From Salinilacihabitans rarus (GTDB taxonomy: Archaea; Halobacteriota; Halobacteria; Halobacteriales; Natrialbaceae), in contig NZ_CP100762.1 in assembly GCF_024296665.1 (NCBI RefSeq), positions 2,790,001-2,854,000 of the forward strand: a stretch of 64,000 bases of DNA. The letters run 5' to 3'. The position numbers and the translations under genes are program-made. The notes under the pieces are model-generated. The model was not told the DNA's origin and ran no database searches. It saw nothing but the letters and a program-made list of their open reading frames with translations. Positions 50,668-59,174 of the stretch are shown in pieces (position 1 is the first letter of the stretch; every line of letters starts with the position of its first letter).

Positions 50668-50951
50668 TCCCCCGCGAGGTCGTCGAGATAGCCGTCCTCC
50701 CACTCGCGCCGATCCTCGATCTCTCGCCGGCCCCGGTCGGTGAGCGAGTAGACGTTCGTCCGCCGGTCGAGTGCCCCCTTCTCGATCAACCCCTTCTCGA
50801 CGAGTTCGTCGAGGTTCGGGTAGAGCCGGCCGTGGTGGACCTCCGAGGAGTAGTAGCTCTCGAGTTCGTCCCTGATCGCGAGCCCGTGGGGGTCGTCGAG
50901 CCCCGCGGTCACGTACAGGAGGTCGCGCTGGAAGGCGGTGAGATCGTACAT
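50664..50951 (-). CDS. PadR family winged-helix regulator (short)
   Basis: 95 residues. The PadR fold is clear: LTAFQRDLLYVTAGLDDPHGLAIRDELESYY, then the recognition part VHHGRLYPNLDELVEKGLIEKG and the wing DRRTNVYSLTDRGRREI. It is a dimeric DNA-binding protein; its ligand is unknown. It is convergent with the GNAT gene and may control it or itself. Confidence 0.93.
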   Translation of the reverse strand: MYDLTAFQRDLLYVTAGLDDPHGLAIRDELESYYSSEVHHGRLYPNLDELVEKGLIEKGALDRRTNVYSLTDRGRREIEDRREWEDGYLDDLAGD

Positions 50952-51129
50952 CGTCCGTCACGTTGTTCCTCTGACAGTCACCACTGTAAGTCTCTCCCGC
51001 GATTCGGTCGACAGTCACGCTCGCCGACCCGTTCGCCCGCGGCGAGGGGGTTCCTCGCTCGTCGTCGGACCGCGCCGTATGCGCGTCACCGTTCTGGCGA
51101 CGGGCGAGACCATCGAAGGCCGGGCCGAC

Positions 51130-52095
51130 TCACTCCCCGCGAGACGCGACGCTCGGCGCCTCGAACTCCGGGAGTCGGGCTTCGATCCCTTCGCGGTCGT
51201 CTTCGAGCCACTCCGGGAGGGTCAGGCGCGAGCCGAGGTTCTCCACGTCCTCGTCGACCGCGAAGCCGGGGCCCGTGGTCGCCACCTCGAAGAGGACGCC
51301 GCCGGGTTCGCGCGAGTAGATCGATCGGAAGTACTTCCGGTCGACGACCCCGGTGACGGTCAGCCCGCGGTCGGCGAACGCCTCGCGCCAGCGCTCCTGT
51401 TCCTCGACGTCGCTCGCCTCGAACGCGACGTGGTGGACCGTCCCGACGCCCGTCTGCCCGCGGTCGGCGTCGGTCTCGACGAGGTCGACGACCGATCCCG
51501 GCCCGCCCCCTGCCGCGCGGTACCGTCGGCGGCCGTCCGCCTCGGCCTCGAACTCGTAGCCGAGGACCGCCGCGAGCACGGACGCGGTCGGCTCGAACGA
51601 CGCGACCGCGAGCGTGACGGAGTGGAAGCCGCGAAGCTGACGCTCCTCGGGGACGGGCCCGTCGGTCCACGGCGTCGCGTCCGACTCGCGGGCCGCGTCG
51701 CTCGCGACGAGTTCGAGGCCGACGCCGTCGGGGTCGGCGAACCGGAGGACGGGGTCGCCGAACCGTTCGGCTCGGTCGACGTCGACCCCCGCCGATTCGA
51801 GCCGATCGACCCAGTAGTCGAGCGCGTCCGGGGGGATCAGGTACGCGGCGTCGCGGGTCTGTCCGGCGCCGAACCGACCCCGCGGACCGCCGTCGGTCCA
51901 CGGGAAGAAGGTGACGTTGGTTCCGGGCGTCCCCTCGCGGTCGCCGAAGTAGAAGTGGTACGTCCCCGGGTCGTCGTGGTTGACCGTCCGCTTGACGAAC
52001 CGCAGGCCGAGCGTCCCGACGTAGAAGTCGGCGTTCTCCCGTGGGTCGCCCGCGATGGCGGTCACGTGGTGCAGGCCGGGCGTCGTCGGTGTCAT
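51130..52095 (-). CDS. VOC family ring-cleaving dioxygenase-like protein
   Basis: 321 residues from the ATG at 52095. Two pairs of VOC modules can be seen (first LHHVTAIAGDPRENADFYVGTLG with a metal His, second GFHSVTLAVAS and TVHHVAFEASD). The C-terminus contains IYSREPGGVLFEVATTGPGF with the metal-binding Glu. It matches the MhqO/YkcA type of putative ring-cleaving dioxygenases, which respond to quinones. A longer frame adds a non-coding N-terminus. Confidence 0.9.
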   Translation of the reverse strand: MTPTTPGLHHVTAIAGDPRENADFYVGTLGLRFVKRTVNHDDPGTYHFYFGDREGTPGTNVTFFPWTDGGPRGRFGAGQTRDAAYLIPPDALDYWVDRLESAGVDVDRAERFGDPVLRFADPDGVGLELVASDAARESDATPWTDGPVPEERQLRGFHSVTLAVASFEPTASVLAAVLGYEFEAEADGRRRYRAAGGGPGSVVDLVETDADRGQTGVGTVHHVAFEASDVEEQERWREAFADRGLTVTGVVDRKYFRSIYSREPGGVLFEVATTGPGFAVDEDVENLGSRLTLPEWLEDDREGIEARLPEFEAPSVASRGE

Positions 52096-52351
52096 GGGAG
52101 GCGGTACGGGCCCGAGGCAGGTAGGGGTTGCTCGGACGCCGGCGTCACCCGGTTGCGTCGGGGATACCGTCGCCCGGTTCGGCGAACGGTTCACGCTCGC
52201 TGAACCGTAAGCCGGCCGGCACGTCCCGTGCGAGCCGCGGCGTTCACGGCGCGAAAACGGCGCCGAACGGTTCGTAAACCGTCTTGCCGCCAGTAAAGAG
52301 TTTCAACGGAGGCGGACGTTCATGGGGCCCTGACGCCGAGCGCGGGACACG

Positions 52352-53110
52352 ATGCGACCGAAACCGACTCACGTCGCGATACGCGAATCGTTCGGCGGTC
52401 GAGAACGCGTCCGCGCGATGAGCAAACTGGTGCTCGCGGCGTTCTCGACCGTCTTCGTGCTGTATCTGCTCGCGCTCCTCCCGGGGATCGACCGGCTGCT
52501 CCCCGAGACGCGCGTCTCCGTCGCCGCGCTCGCGAGCGCCGTGGCGACGTTCGCCGTCGTCGCGCTGCTGTGGTACCTCGCGTCGGGGCTCGCGGCGCTC
52601 GTCCGGACCCTGCTCGCGCCGCGGGACCTCGCGGCCAACGTCGCCTCGATCGTCCACTGGGTCGTCGTGCTCGTCGCGGTGCTGGTCGCCCACCGGGGCC
52701 TCGCGCCCGCGGTCGTCCCGCTGCTCGGGGAGGCGGCCTGGGCGTACGACGTCGCGTTCCTGCTGGTCGCGCTGGCGCCGCTCTCGTTCGTCGCGGCCGT
52801 GCTGTACGTCACCCTCGACCCGGCCGCGGACCTGATCGCCGGCCGGGTCGCCGGCGAGCAGTCGGCGGAAGCCAACGGCGGGAGTGCGAGTACGGACGGA
52901 CGCGACGACGACTCGCGCCGCCGGATCGACGTCGGCCCCGAGCGGCCGGCGTCGAACACGCAGTCGAACTCGGACGACGAAACGGCGGACGGCGGTGACG
53001 ACGCCGACGATGCGGTCGGGGACGGTGTCGCCGGGACCGGCGACAAAGCCGGCGGCGACGAGTCGGCCGAACCGAGCGACGACCCGGCTGACGAAACCGA
53101 CGAGCGATAG
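52352..53110 (+). CDS. membrane protein with acidic cytosolic tail
   Basis: 252 residues with four membrane helices (about 26-46, 57-80, 103-120 and 128-155) and a 90-residue tail dominated by Asp, Glu, Ser and Gly. The start may be the ATG at 52352 or the internal ATG of MSKLVLAAF (about 52418), which directly precedes the first helix. Function is unknown. It is followed by a reductase gene with no obvious link. Confidence 0.7.
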   Translation: MRPKPTHVAIRESFGGRERVRAMSKLVLAAFSTVFVLYLLALLPGIDRLLPETRVSVAALASAVATFAVVALLWYLASGLAALVRTLLAPRDLAANVASIVHWVVVLVAVLVAHRGLAPAVVPLLGEAAWAYDVAFLLVALAPLSFVAAVLYVTLDPAADLIAGRVAGEQSAEANGGSASTDGRDDDSRRRIDVGPERPASNTQSNSDDETADGGDDADDAVGDGVAGTGDKAGGDESAEPSDDPADETDER

Positions 53111-53196
53111 CACGGTCCGTCGCGGGTACTCCCCGTCCCGGCGCGGATGGTGTCGATTCGAGAAACTATTTACTGCCGCCGACACACTCGACGGAT

Positions 53197-54282
53197 ATGT
53201 ACGACTTCGTCGTGGTCGGCGTCGGCCCGCCGGGCGCGCGCTTCGCCCGGCGCGCGGCCGCGGAGGGGTACGACGTACTCGCCCTCGAAAAGGGGCGGAT
53301 CGGCGAGCCGCTGGCGTGTTCGGGCCACGTCAGCACCGACGTCTGGTCGTTCGCCGGCGCGGACGCCCGCGCGGCCCTCCTCCAGAACGAGGTCCGCGGC
53401 GCCCGGTTCCACGTCGGCGGCCCGGGCAGCGACTCGTACCCGTTCTACAAGCGCGAGGTCGTCTCGAACGTCATCGACCGCGTCGGCCTCGACCGCCACC
53501 TCGCGGACCGCGCCCGGGAGGCGGGCGCGGACGTCCGCGAGGGCCACACCGTCACCGAAGTCGACGAGCGCCGCGACCGCGTCCGCGTGACCGCGACGGG
53601 CCCGGACGGCGTCGAGACCTACGAGGCGAAGATGGTCGCCGGCTGCGACGGCCCGCGCTCGCGGGTGCGCGACGCCCTCTCGCTGCCCGAACCCGGCGAA
53701 CTCCTCCACGGCGTGCTCGCGTTCGACGAGGACCCCGACGACGAGGAGTTCGTCGACGTCCACCTCACCGCGCCGCGCTTCTTCGCGTGGCGCATCCCCC
53801 GCGGCGAGGCCGGCGTCGAGTACGGGCTGGCCGCGCCGCCGGGCGCCCACGTCGGCAAGCACTTCGAGGACCTGATCGACGGCTACGAGGTCGACGTCTC
53901 GGGTCGCTGCTCGGGCGCGATCCCGATCGGCCCGCCCGAGCGGGTCACCTCCCGGCGAGGCTTCCTGATCGGCGACGCGGCCGCCCAGACCAAGCCGTTC
54001 ACCGGCGGCGGCATCCTCTACGGGATGACCTGTGCCGACCACGCCGTCCGCGAGATCGACCCCGACCGGCCGACGACGCTCGCCGCCTACGAACACGCGT
54101 GGCGGGCCGACCTCGAACGCGACATCCGGCTCGGCCACCTGCTTCGCCGGGCCTACTCGCTGCCCGAACCCGTCCAGCGGCTCGGCCTCGGGGCGCTCTC
54201 CGGCGAGATCGGGGTCCACATGGACCGGCCGACGTCGGTCCTCTCGGTCGAGCACCTGAAGGCGACGCTCACGAGGTCGTAA
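53197..54282 (+). CDS. FAD-dependent geranylgeranyl reductase-like protein
   Basis: 361 residues. The FAD-binding Rossmann start is MYDFVVVGVGPPGARFARRAA (GxGxxG with Pro). The CSGHVSTDVW segment matches the YxWxFPx-type cavity region of the archaeal group, and DGPRSRVRDAL and GDAAAQTKPFTGGGILYG are the other FAD motifs. These enzymes saturate the isoprenoid chains of archaeal lipids or quinones. The gene is single, with a TATA-like TATTTACTG about 30 bp before the start. Confidence 0.92.
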   Translation: MYDFVVVGVGPPGARFARRAAAEGYDVLALEKGRIGEPLACSGHVSTDVWSFAGADARAALLQNEVRGARFHVGGPGSDSYPFYKREVVSNVIDRVGLDRHLADRAREAGADVREGHTVTEVDERRDRVRVTATGPDGVETYEAKMVAGCDGPRSRVRDALSLPEPGELLHGVLAFDEDPDDEEFVDVHLTAPRFFAWRIPRGEAGVEYGLAAPPGAHVGKHFEDLIDGYEVDVSGRCSGAIPIGPPERVTSRRGFLIGDAAAQTKPFTGGGILYGMTCADHAVREIDPDRPTTLAAYEHAWRADLERDIRLGHLLRRAYSLPEPVQRLGLGALSGEIGVHMDRPTSVLSVEHLKATLTRS

Positions 54283-54294
54283 CCGCTCGACCCG

Positions 54295-54729
54295 TTACCG
54301 CCCGAGGAGGCTGCCGTCGGCGTACTTCTCCTCGTACTCGCGTTCGTCGGCGACGAGCATGAGGATTCCCTCGACGATGCCGAGCAGCGCCGGAATGCCG
54401 GTCCAGAAGAAACACAGGTAGATCAACCCGAGCTTCACGTTGCCCTGATAGAACTTGTGCGCGCCGAGTCCACCGAGCAACAGGGCGAGGACGCCGGCGG
54501 CGATCTGGTCCGAACTCGAACCGCCGGTCAGGTCGGGTTGTCGTACCCCACACTCGGGACAGACCTCCGCCTGTTTGGCGATCAACTCGCCGCAGTCGAC
54601 GCAGTACTTCTGGTTCTCGCCGCGCTCCTCGTACGCGCCTTCGAGCGGCTTCGTCTGGTTGACACCGCAGTTCGAACAGAGTTCGGCCTGATCGTCGATT
54701 TCGGCGCCGCAGTTCACACAGTGTTTCAT
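54295..54729 (-). CDS. double zinc-ribbon TM2-domain protein
   Basis: 144 residues. Two N-terminal zinc ribbons: CVNCGAEI...CSNCG, and CVDCGELI...CPECG. The TM2 domain follows (GVLALLLGGLGAHKFYQGNVKLGLIYL and PALLGIVEGI). A TATTTACAA box about 29 bp upstream supports the ATG at 54729. TM2 proteins are membrane proteins of unclear role; the ribbons probably contact nucleic acid or protein. Confidence 0.92.
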   Translation of the reverse strand: MKHCVNCGAEIDDQAELCSNCGVNQTKPLEGAYEERGENQKYCVDCGELIAKQAEVCPECGVRQPDLTGGSSSDQIAAGVLALLLGGLGAHKFYQGNVKLGLIYLCFFWTGIPALLGIVEGILMLVADEREYEEKYADGSLLGR

Positions 54730-54779
54730 CACTGTGTTTCACGTCTCAGCCGGATTGTAAATACCTGTCCTCCGGGCCG

Positions 54780-55223
54780 TCAGTACTCGTCGTTTACGTA
54801 CAGTAACGTTCCGGCAGCGACCGCGTAGACGGCACCGACCGCCACCACCGGGAGCGCCGCCTCGAAGAGCAGGCGCGCGACGCCGAGGCCGTAGCCGTAG
54901 CCAAGCGCCGCGCCGGTCGCCGTTCGAACGGGGTTGGTGCCGCGGCGGTCGGTGAACGTCGTGACCGTCCAGTCGACGAGTGCCGGTGCGGGAACCGCGG
55001 CGACGACGGCAAGGCCCGTGACCGCGCCGGGAGCGAGGAAGTAAGCGAGCACCCCCAGCGCGATTCCGGGATAGACGCCCGTACAGCGGGCACAGAGTCT
55101 GATCCGCCGGCCGAAGACCACCGGCGCGTAGCACCGGTACCACTCCTCGGGTTCGTGGTGCGAGAGGACGTACCGTCGGGTCTCGGCGAGGCCCTCCCCG
55201 AGTTCCGCCGGATCGAGTCCCAC
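54780..55223 (-). CDS. DUF2085 membrane protein
   Basis: 147 residues. The family motif is CYAPVVFGRRIRLCARCTGVYPG, with the two-Cys pair CARC after a first Cys, and HHEPEEWYRC nearby. Four membrane helices follow. DUF2085 is widespread, function unknown, and the Cys/His pattern suggests a bound metal or cofactor. The gene is 48 bp from the TM2 gene, on the same strand. Confidence 0.88.
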   Translation of the reverse strand: MGLDPAELGEGLAETRRYVLSHHEPEEWYRCYAPVVFGRRIRLCARCTGVYPGIALGVLAYFLAPGAVTGLAVVAAVPAPALVDWTVTTFTDRRGTNPVRTATGAALGYGYGLGVARLLFEAALPVVAVGAVYAVAAGTLLYVNDEY

Positions 55224-55322
55224 ACGCGAGGGTCGCGCCGATGTCAGTTGAACGTGTGGGTTCGCGCCGCGCGACCCTCGCCTGCGGTGCTCGGCGTTCC
55301 GATCGAACGTCGCCTTCGCCGC

Positions 55323-56420
55323 TCAGGCGTCCGGGTACTCGGGGAGCCGTGCGGACGGCTCCGACCCCTCGACGAACGGGAGGGCGGTCCGGCGGGCGGG
55401 GACCGCCGCGCCGTCGACGCGCACCGCGAGGGCCTCGTCTGCGAGGTCGAACTCGACCAGCGCGAGCGCGACCGGCGCCTCGCGGATCGGGCTGGTCCCC
55501 GCGCGGGTCACCTCGCCGACGGTCGCGTCGCCGGCGACGACGGCCGCGCCGTCTTCGGGAACCGCGTCCGCTTCGACCGTCAGCCCGACGAGCCGTCGGC
55601 TGGGCTGGCCGCGGTTCTCGACGCGCGAGACGACCTCCTGACCGACGTAACAGCCCTTCTCGAAGTCGAGTGCGACCCGCAGGCCGAGCACGTTCGGGAC
55701 CGTCCCCGCGAGTTCGGTCGCGAACAGTGGCGTGCCCGCTTCGAGCGTGAGGGTGTCCCAGGTGCGGTAGCCGAACGGGGCGGCGTTCATCCCGCGGGTC
55801 AGGAGGTCGTCGAAGACCGTCCCGGCGTCGGCGGCCGCGCAGACGACCTCGTAGCTCTCCTCGCCGGCGGGTGCGTCGGTGCGGATCACGCTCACGCCCG
55901 CCTCGCCGATCGAGCCGCGGACGAACGAGAGGCGCCGGTCGGGGGAGGCGGCGCCGCCGAGGACGCTCGCGACCTTCTCGGTCGCCGTCGGGCCGTGGAC
56001 GCCGAAGACGGCGAACTCGTCGGTCGCCTCGCGGATCTCGACGTCCTGGATGAACACCTTCCCGGACCAGTCGGCCGCCAGCGCCCCGGCGCGGTCGGGC
56101 GCGGTGAACAGCAGCAGGCGCTCGCCGGCGTTGTAGACGTACAGTTCGTGCTCGATCCGTCCCTGCGGGTCGAGCACGAGCGCGTAGCAGCCCTCCCCGT
56201 CCTCGCTCGGGACGCGGTTGGTGACGACGTTGTCGACGTACTCGACGCGGTCGTCGCCCTCGACGACGACGACCCCGTAGGCGGGTTCGAACAGGCCGAC
56301 GGCGTTGCGGACGGCGCGGTGGGCGCGCTCGGGCCGCCCGTAGTGGTCGACGACCCGCCGGCCGGCGCGCTCGCCGAACGTCGCGCCGAGGTCCTCGTGT
56401 GCCGACTCGATGACGCTCAT
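55323..56420 (-). CDS. YgfZ/GcvT-like folate-binding Fe-S protein
   Basis: 365 residues. GcvT fold with the YgfZ motif KGCYVGQEVVSR, whose Cys is required in YgfZ for Fe-S repair. The N-terminal part resembles aminomethyltransferases (YDHYGRPERAHRAVRNAVGLFE). YgfZ uses tetrahydrofolate-like cofactor and helps maintain some Fe-S enzymes. The promoter is not obvious. The gene is single. Confidence 0.92.
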   Translation of the reverse strand: MSVIESAHEDLGATFGERAGRRVVDHYGRPERAHRAVRNAVGLFEPAYGVVVVEGDDRVEYVDNVVTNRVPSEDGEGCYALVLDPQGRIEHELYVYNAGERLLLFTAPDRAGALAADWSGKVFIQDVEIREATDEFAVFGVHGPTATEKVASVLGGAASPDRRLSFVRGSIGEAGVSVIRTDAPAGEESYEVVCAAADAGTVFDDLLTRGMNAAPFGYRTWDTLTLEAGTPLFATELAGTVPNVLGLRVALDFEKGCYVGQEVVSRVENRGQPSRRLVGLTVEADAVPEDGAAVVAGDATVGEVTRAGTSPIREAPVALALVEFDLADEALAVRVDGAAVPARRTALPFVEGSEPSARLPEYPDA

Positions 56421-56486
56421 GGGGAACCGGAGGCGTCGGAGCCTCTCGGGCGTTTCGGTGTCGCGTCACCCGCCGCTCGCCGCCAG

Positions 56487-56783
56487 TCAGAAGGGCATCC
56501 GCCGGCGGAGCCAGTCGGCGATCGACTCCTCGTCCTCGACGGTCGGTTCGTCGGGGATCACCCGGTCGGCGGGCTTGATCACGGTCCGGTCGGTGCTGGC
56601 GTCGACGACGATCAGGTCGTCGTCTTTCAGCGTCGCCAGCGCCGCCTCGAGTTCGTCGATGCCGACGGACACCGCCGCCCGGAGTTCGAAGATGGTCATC
56701 CCGTCTTCGGCTCGATTGACGAGCACGTCGAGCACCGCAACCTGCGTCGCCTCCCGGTCCCGGTACTCACGCTTCGCTCTCAT
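56487..56783 (-). CDS. small winged-helix-like protein (DUF6432-type)
   Basis: 98 residues. A MarR-like wHTH can be drawn from EATQVAVLDVLVNRAEDGMT to ALATLKDDDLIVV. The tail ends in WLRRRMPF. I recall this as the haloarchaeal family DUF6432, but this is from memory. It starts after TCATCC-type leader near the divergent zinc-ribbon gene, suggesting a DNA-binding role. Confidence 0.78.
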   Translation of the reverse strand: MRAKREYRDREATQVAVLDVLVNRAEDGMTIFELRAAVSVGIDELEAALATLKDDDLIVVDASTDRTVIKPADRVIPDEPTVEDEESIADWLRRRMPF

Positions 56784-56895
56784 CCACGTGGATATTCGTC
56801 GACCCGGGATTTGACGTTTGCCGTTACCGTCGACCCTGTCAACCGACCTATCGGATTCGGTACGTTTTTCATACTAGGCTTGGTACAGTGGAGCA

Positions 56896-57624
56896 ATGGT
56901 CGTGCGATGTTCGCTGCTCGGGCACGACTTCGGCGACCCCGAGGTCGAACGCGAGCGGGAAGAACGGGGCAGCGAGGTCGTCGTGGTCGTCACCGAGTTC
57001 GAGGAGTGTGACCGCTGTGGCGAGCGTCACGTCCTCAGCGAGAACACCGAGGTGACGAGCCTCGACGCCGGGGCGGGGGCGGACGACGAGGCCGACGCCG
57101 ACGCGGCCGAGGGCTTCGACGACGGATCCGGGGTACCGACCGACGAACAGGGCGACCCGATCACCGACGACGCCGAGATACTCGACGACGGGCCGACCGC
57201 CTCCGAGCGCGGCCACGGCGAGTGGCCCGACTCCGACGACGTCGGCCCGCCGGTCGGCGCGCGGGACGAACCCGCCGCCTGGCCCGACGCCGACGACGGT
57301 GCCAGCGACGTCGACGTCGGCGAGGCGTTCTCCTTCGAGGAGGACGACCCCGTCGACGCGGCCGAGGACGACGCCGTCTTCGTCGACGCCGACCCGGACC
57401 CGGCCGAGGTCCAGACCGAGGCCGAGACGGGCGAGGCCGACACCGGCATCGCCAGCCCCGGCGCGGCGCCGGCGCCCGGCGAGAGCGCCCCGCGGGAGAG
57501 CGTCCCCACCGAGTTCTTCTGCCCGCGCTGTGAGTTCGTCGCCCCCGGCGACCGGGGGTCCTTGCGCCCCGGCGACATCTGCCCCGAGTGTCGCAAGGGC
57601 TACCTCGGCGAGCGCGAGCGCTGA
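56896..57624 (+). CDS. protein with zinc-binding ends and a long acidic linker (DUF7093-like)
   Basis: 242 residues. The N-terminal 45 residues contain VVRCSLLGHDFGDP and CDRCGERHV (Cys pairs); the C-terminal 45 contain FFCPRCEFV and CPECRKGYL. The middle about 150 residues are Asp/Glu/Ala-rich and lack structure. The two ends form a split zinc-ribbon layout. I recall haloarchaeal DUF7093 proteins with this shape. Function is unknown; nucleic acid or RNA polymerase binding is possible. Confidence 0.8.
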   Translation: MVVRCSLLGHDFGDPEVEREREERGSEVVVVVTEFEECDRCGERHVLSENTEVTSLDAGAGADDEADADAAEGFDDGSGVPTDEQGDPITDDAEILDDGPTASERGHGEWPDSDDVGPPVGARDEPAAWPDADDGASDVDVGEAFSFEEDDPVDAAEDDAVFVDADPDPAEVQTEAETGEADTGIASPGAAPAPGESAPRESVPTEFFCPRCEFVAPGDRGSLRPGDICPECRKGYLGERER

Positions 57625-57727
57625 CGGCCCCCTCGCAGGGGGCCGACGCGACCGCTCTCGCTCCTGTCGACGGACGAAAACGTTGGCTATGAAAAGAGGT
57701 ATACACGCCCACGTGTACCATCGAGCC

Positions 57728-58111
57728 ATGAAGGAGTACAAGATGCGTCGCGGCGAACACCTCGAAGACCGTATCCCCGACATGGAAGCCACCGTCGAGG
57801 AGTACTTCGGCTCGATCACGAGCACGGAGGAGTACAAGGGCAGCGAGCTGTACGTCGTCGACGAACCCGACAACCCCGTCTTCGAGCGGATCGTCGTCGG
57901 GGCCGTCCAGTACTCCGGCAAGAAGGACAAACTCGGCGTCGAGTTCTACGAACGCGACCCCACCGAACTCGGCCCCGACGAACTCGAGGCCGCCGGCGAG
58001 GCCGTCTCCGCGAAGAACGAGTTCCTGCTCGAAGCCACGGGCCGGGACGCGAAGGCCCGCCGCGACTCGCTGAAGCGCTCGGTCGAGGACGACCCGGACC
58101 ACGACTTCTGA
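57728..58111 (+). CDS. DUF5611 family protein
   Basis: 127 residues from the ATG at 57728 (MKEYKMRRGEHLEDRIPDM). It has the family pattern EEYFGSITSTEEYKGSELYVV and GKKDKLGVEFYERDPTEL. A GGTATACAC box about 27 bp upstream supports this start and leaderless translation. The family is conserved in haloarchaea with no assigned function. It is a small, soluble, beta-rich protein. Confidence 0.9.
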   Translation: MKEYKMRRGEHLEDRIPDMEATVEEYFGSITSTEEYKGSELYVVDEPDNPVFERIVVGAVQYSGKKDKLGVEFYERDPTELGPDELEAAGEAVSAKNEFLLEATGRDAKARRDSLKRSVEDDPDHDF

Positions 58112-58237
58112 GGACTCACCGTTCGTGTTGCGTGCGGCCGCGGAGCGACCGCACTCGGCAAACGCTTGCCAAAAACCTCCGCCTTTCGCTCCACTCGCTT
58201 CGCCCGTTCCGGGTCGGTCGTCGGCCCGCTCTCCCGG

Positions 58238-58717
58238 TCAGTCCCGGTTCTCGCGGCGCCGGTGGACCGAGATGACGCCCGCGCTGGCGTCGCCGTACCG
58301 AACGTCGACCACGTCGCCGACCTCGACTTCGTTGAAGTCAGAGCGGACGACCGGGGCGGCCCGACAGCCCTCCGCCTCGCCCGGGCCGGCCAGCGACTCG
58401 CCACAGCCCCGGACGGCAAAGCGGACGGTCTCGAACTGTCCGTCGAGTTCGCTCGCGAGGGCCTCCGAGACGACCAGCGGGTCGTCCGTTCCGATCTCCG
58501 GGGCCAGCGGCTCGCGGATCTCGCCGTCGTAGTACGGCCCCTCGTCGGGATCGAACCGCCGGACGGCGAGTTCGTCCCGGGCGCTTCCGTCGCTCGCCTG
58601 CACGACCTTCTCGACGATCTCGACCCTGTCGGCGAGTCCGAGGCGGGTCGCACAGCCCGCGAACGCGACCGTCGGCGCGGAGACGAGGAACGCTCGTCGG
58701 TTCACTACCTCCCCCAC
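58238..58717 (-). CDS. Tat-exported lipoprotein, unknown
   Basis: 159 residues. NRRAFLVSAPTVAFAGCAT is a twin-arginine signal with lipobox, so the mature protein begins at the Cys near residue 22. The body is beta-rich with YYDGEIREPLAPEIG and an extra Cys pair (RGCGES and GCRAA) that may form a disulfide. GTG starts at 58717 or 58705 are both possible. No family is recognised. Confidence 0.82.
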   Translation of the reverse strand: MGEVVNRRAFLVSAPTVAFAGCATRLGLADRVEIVEKVVQASDGSARDELAVRRFDPDEGPYYDGEIREPLAPEIGTDDPLVVSEALASELDGQFETVRFAVRGCGESLAGPGEAEGCRAAPVVRSDFNEVEVGDVVDVRYGDASAGVISVHRRRENRD

Positions 58718-58794
58718 TCTGGGGCGTCGCCGAGTACTTTTCCCCTGCGGCCGACTCCGAAACCCCTAAGCGCGCGTCGGCGAACCCTCGGGCG

Positions 58795-58983
58795 ATGAAG
58801 CTCCGGACGTTCCTCGTCGCGACGGCTGTCGCCCACGCGGGCCTCGCGGTCGGCGTGACGGTCCACGCGAACGCGACCGACCGCGACCCCGGCAGGTGGC
58901 CGCTTCTCACCCTCGTCTTCGGCGTGTTCGGGGCCGCAGGCTACCTCCGCTCGGATGACGCGGCGAAGTCGGGACGACGTTGA
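58795..58983 (+). CDS. small two-helix membrane protein
   Basis: 62 residues. Two hydrophobic stretches (LRTFLVATAVAHAGLAVGV and WPLLTLVFGVFGAAGYL) joined by a short outer loop containing NATDRDPGR, and a basic tail. No family is recognised. A divergent lipoprotein gene sits 77 bp away. A CGAAACCCCTAAG element about 30 bp upstream of the ATG supports the start. Confidence 0.65.
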   Translation: MKLRTFLVATAVAHAGLAVGVTVHANATDRDPGRWPLLTLVFGVFGAAGYLRSDDAAKSGRR

Positions 58984-59174
58984 TCGCTCGGCCGTGTGCC
59001 GGAACGCCGGCGTCGTCGGCCGCCGCCACCCCGCCGGCCCGCGCGCCGCCGTCGAATCGATCGTCGGCCTGCATTTCGGGCGGGCGTATCAGGCGGTGTC
59101 GCCGTCGATGGGACTCACCGTGACCTGCGACGCGGCGAACCGGACGATAGGCCGTGGAGCGTGCCGGTTGCGGC

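Noticed and set aside
52870-53110. Asp/Ser/Gly-rich coding stretch as a DNA repeat
   Set aside because: Low-complexity acidic tails are usual for haloarchaeal proteins; there is no regular unit at DNA level.
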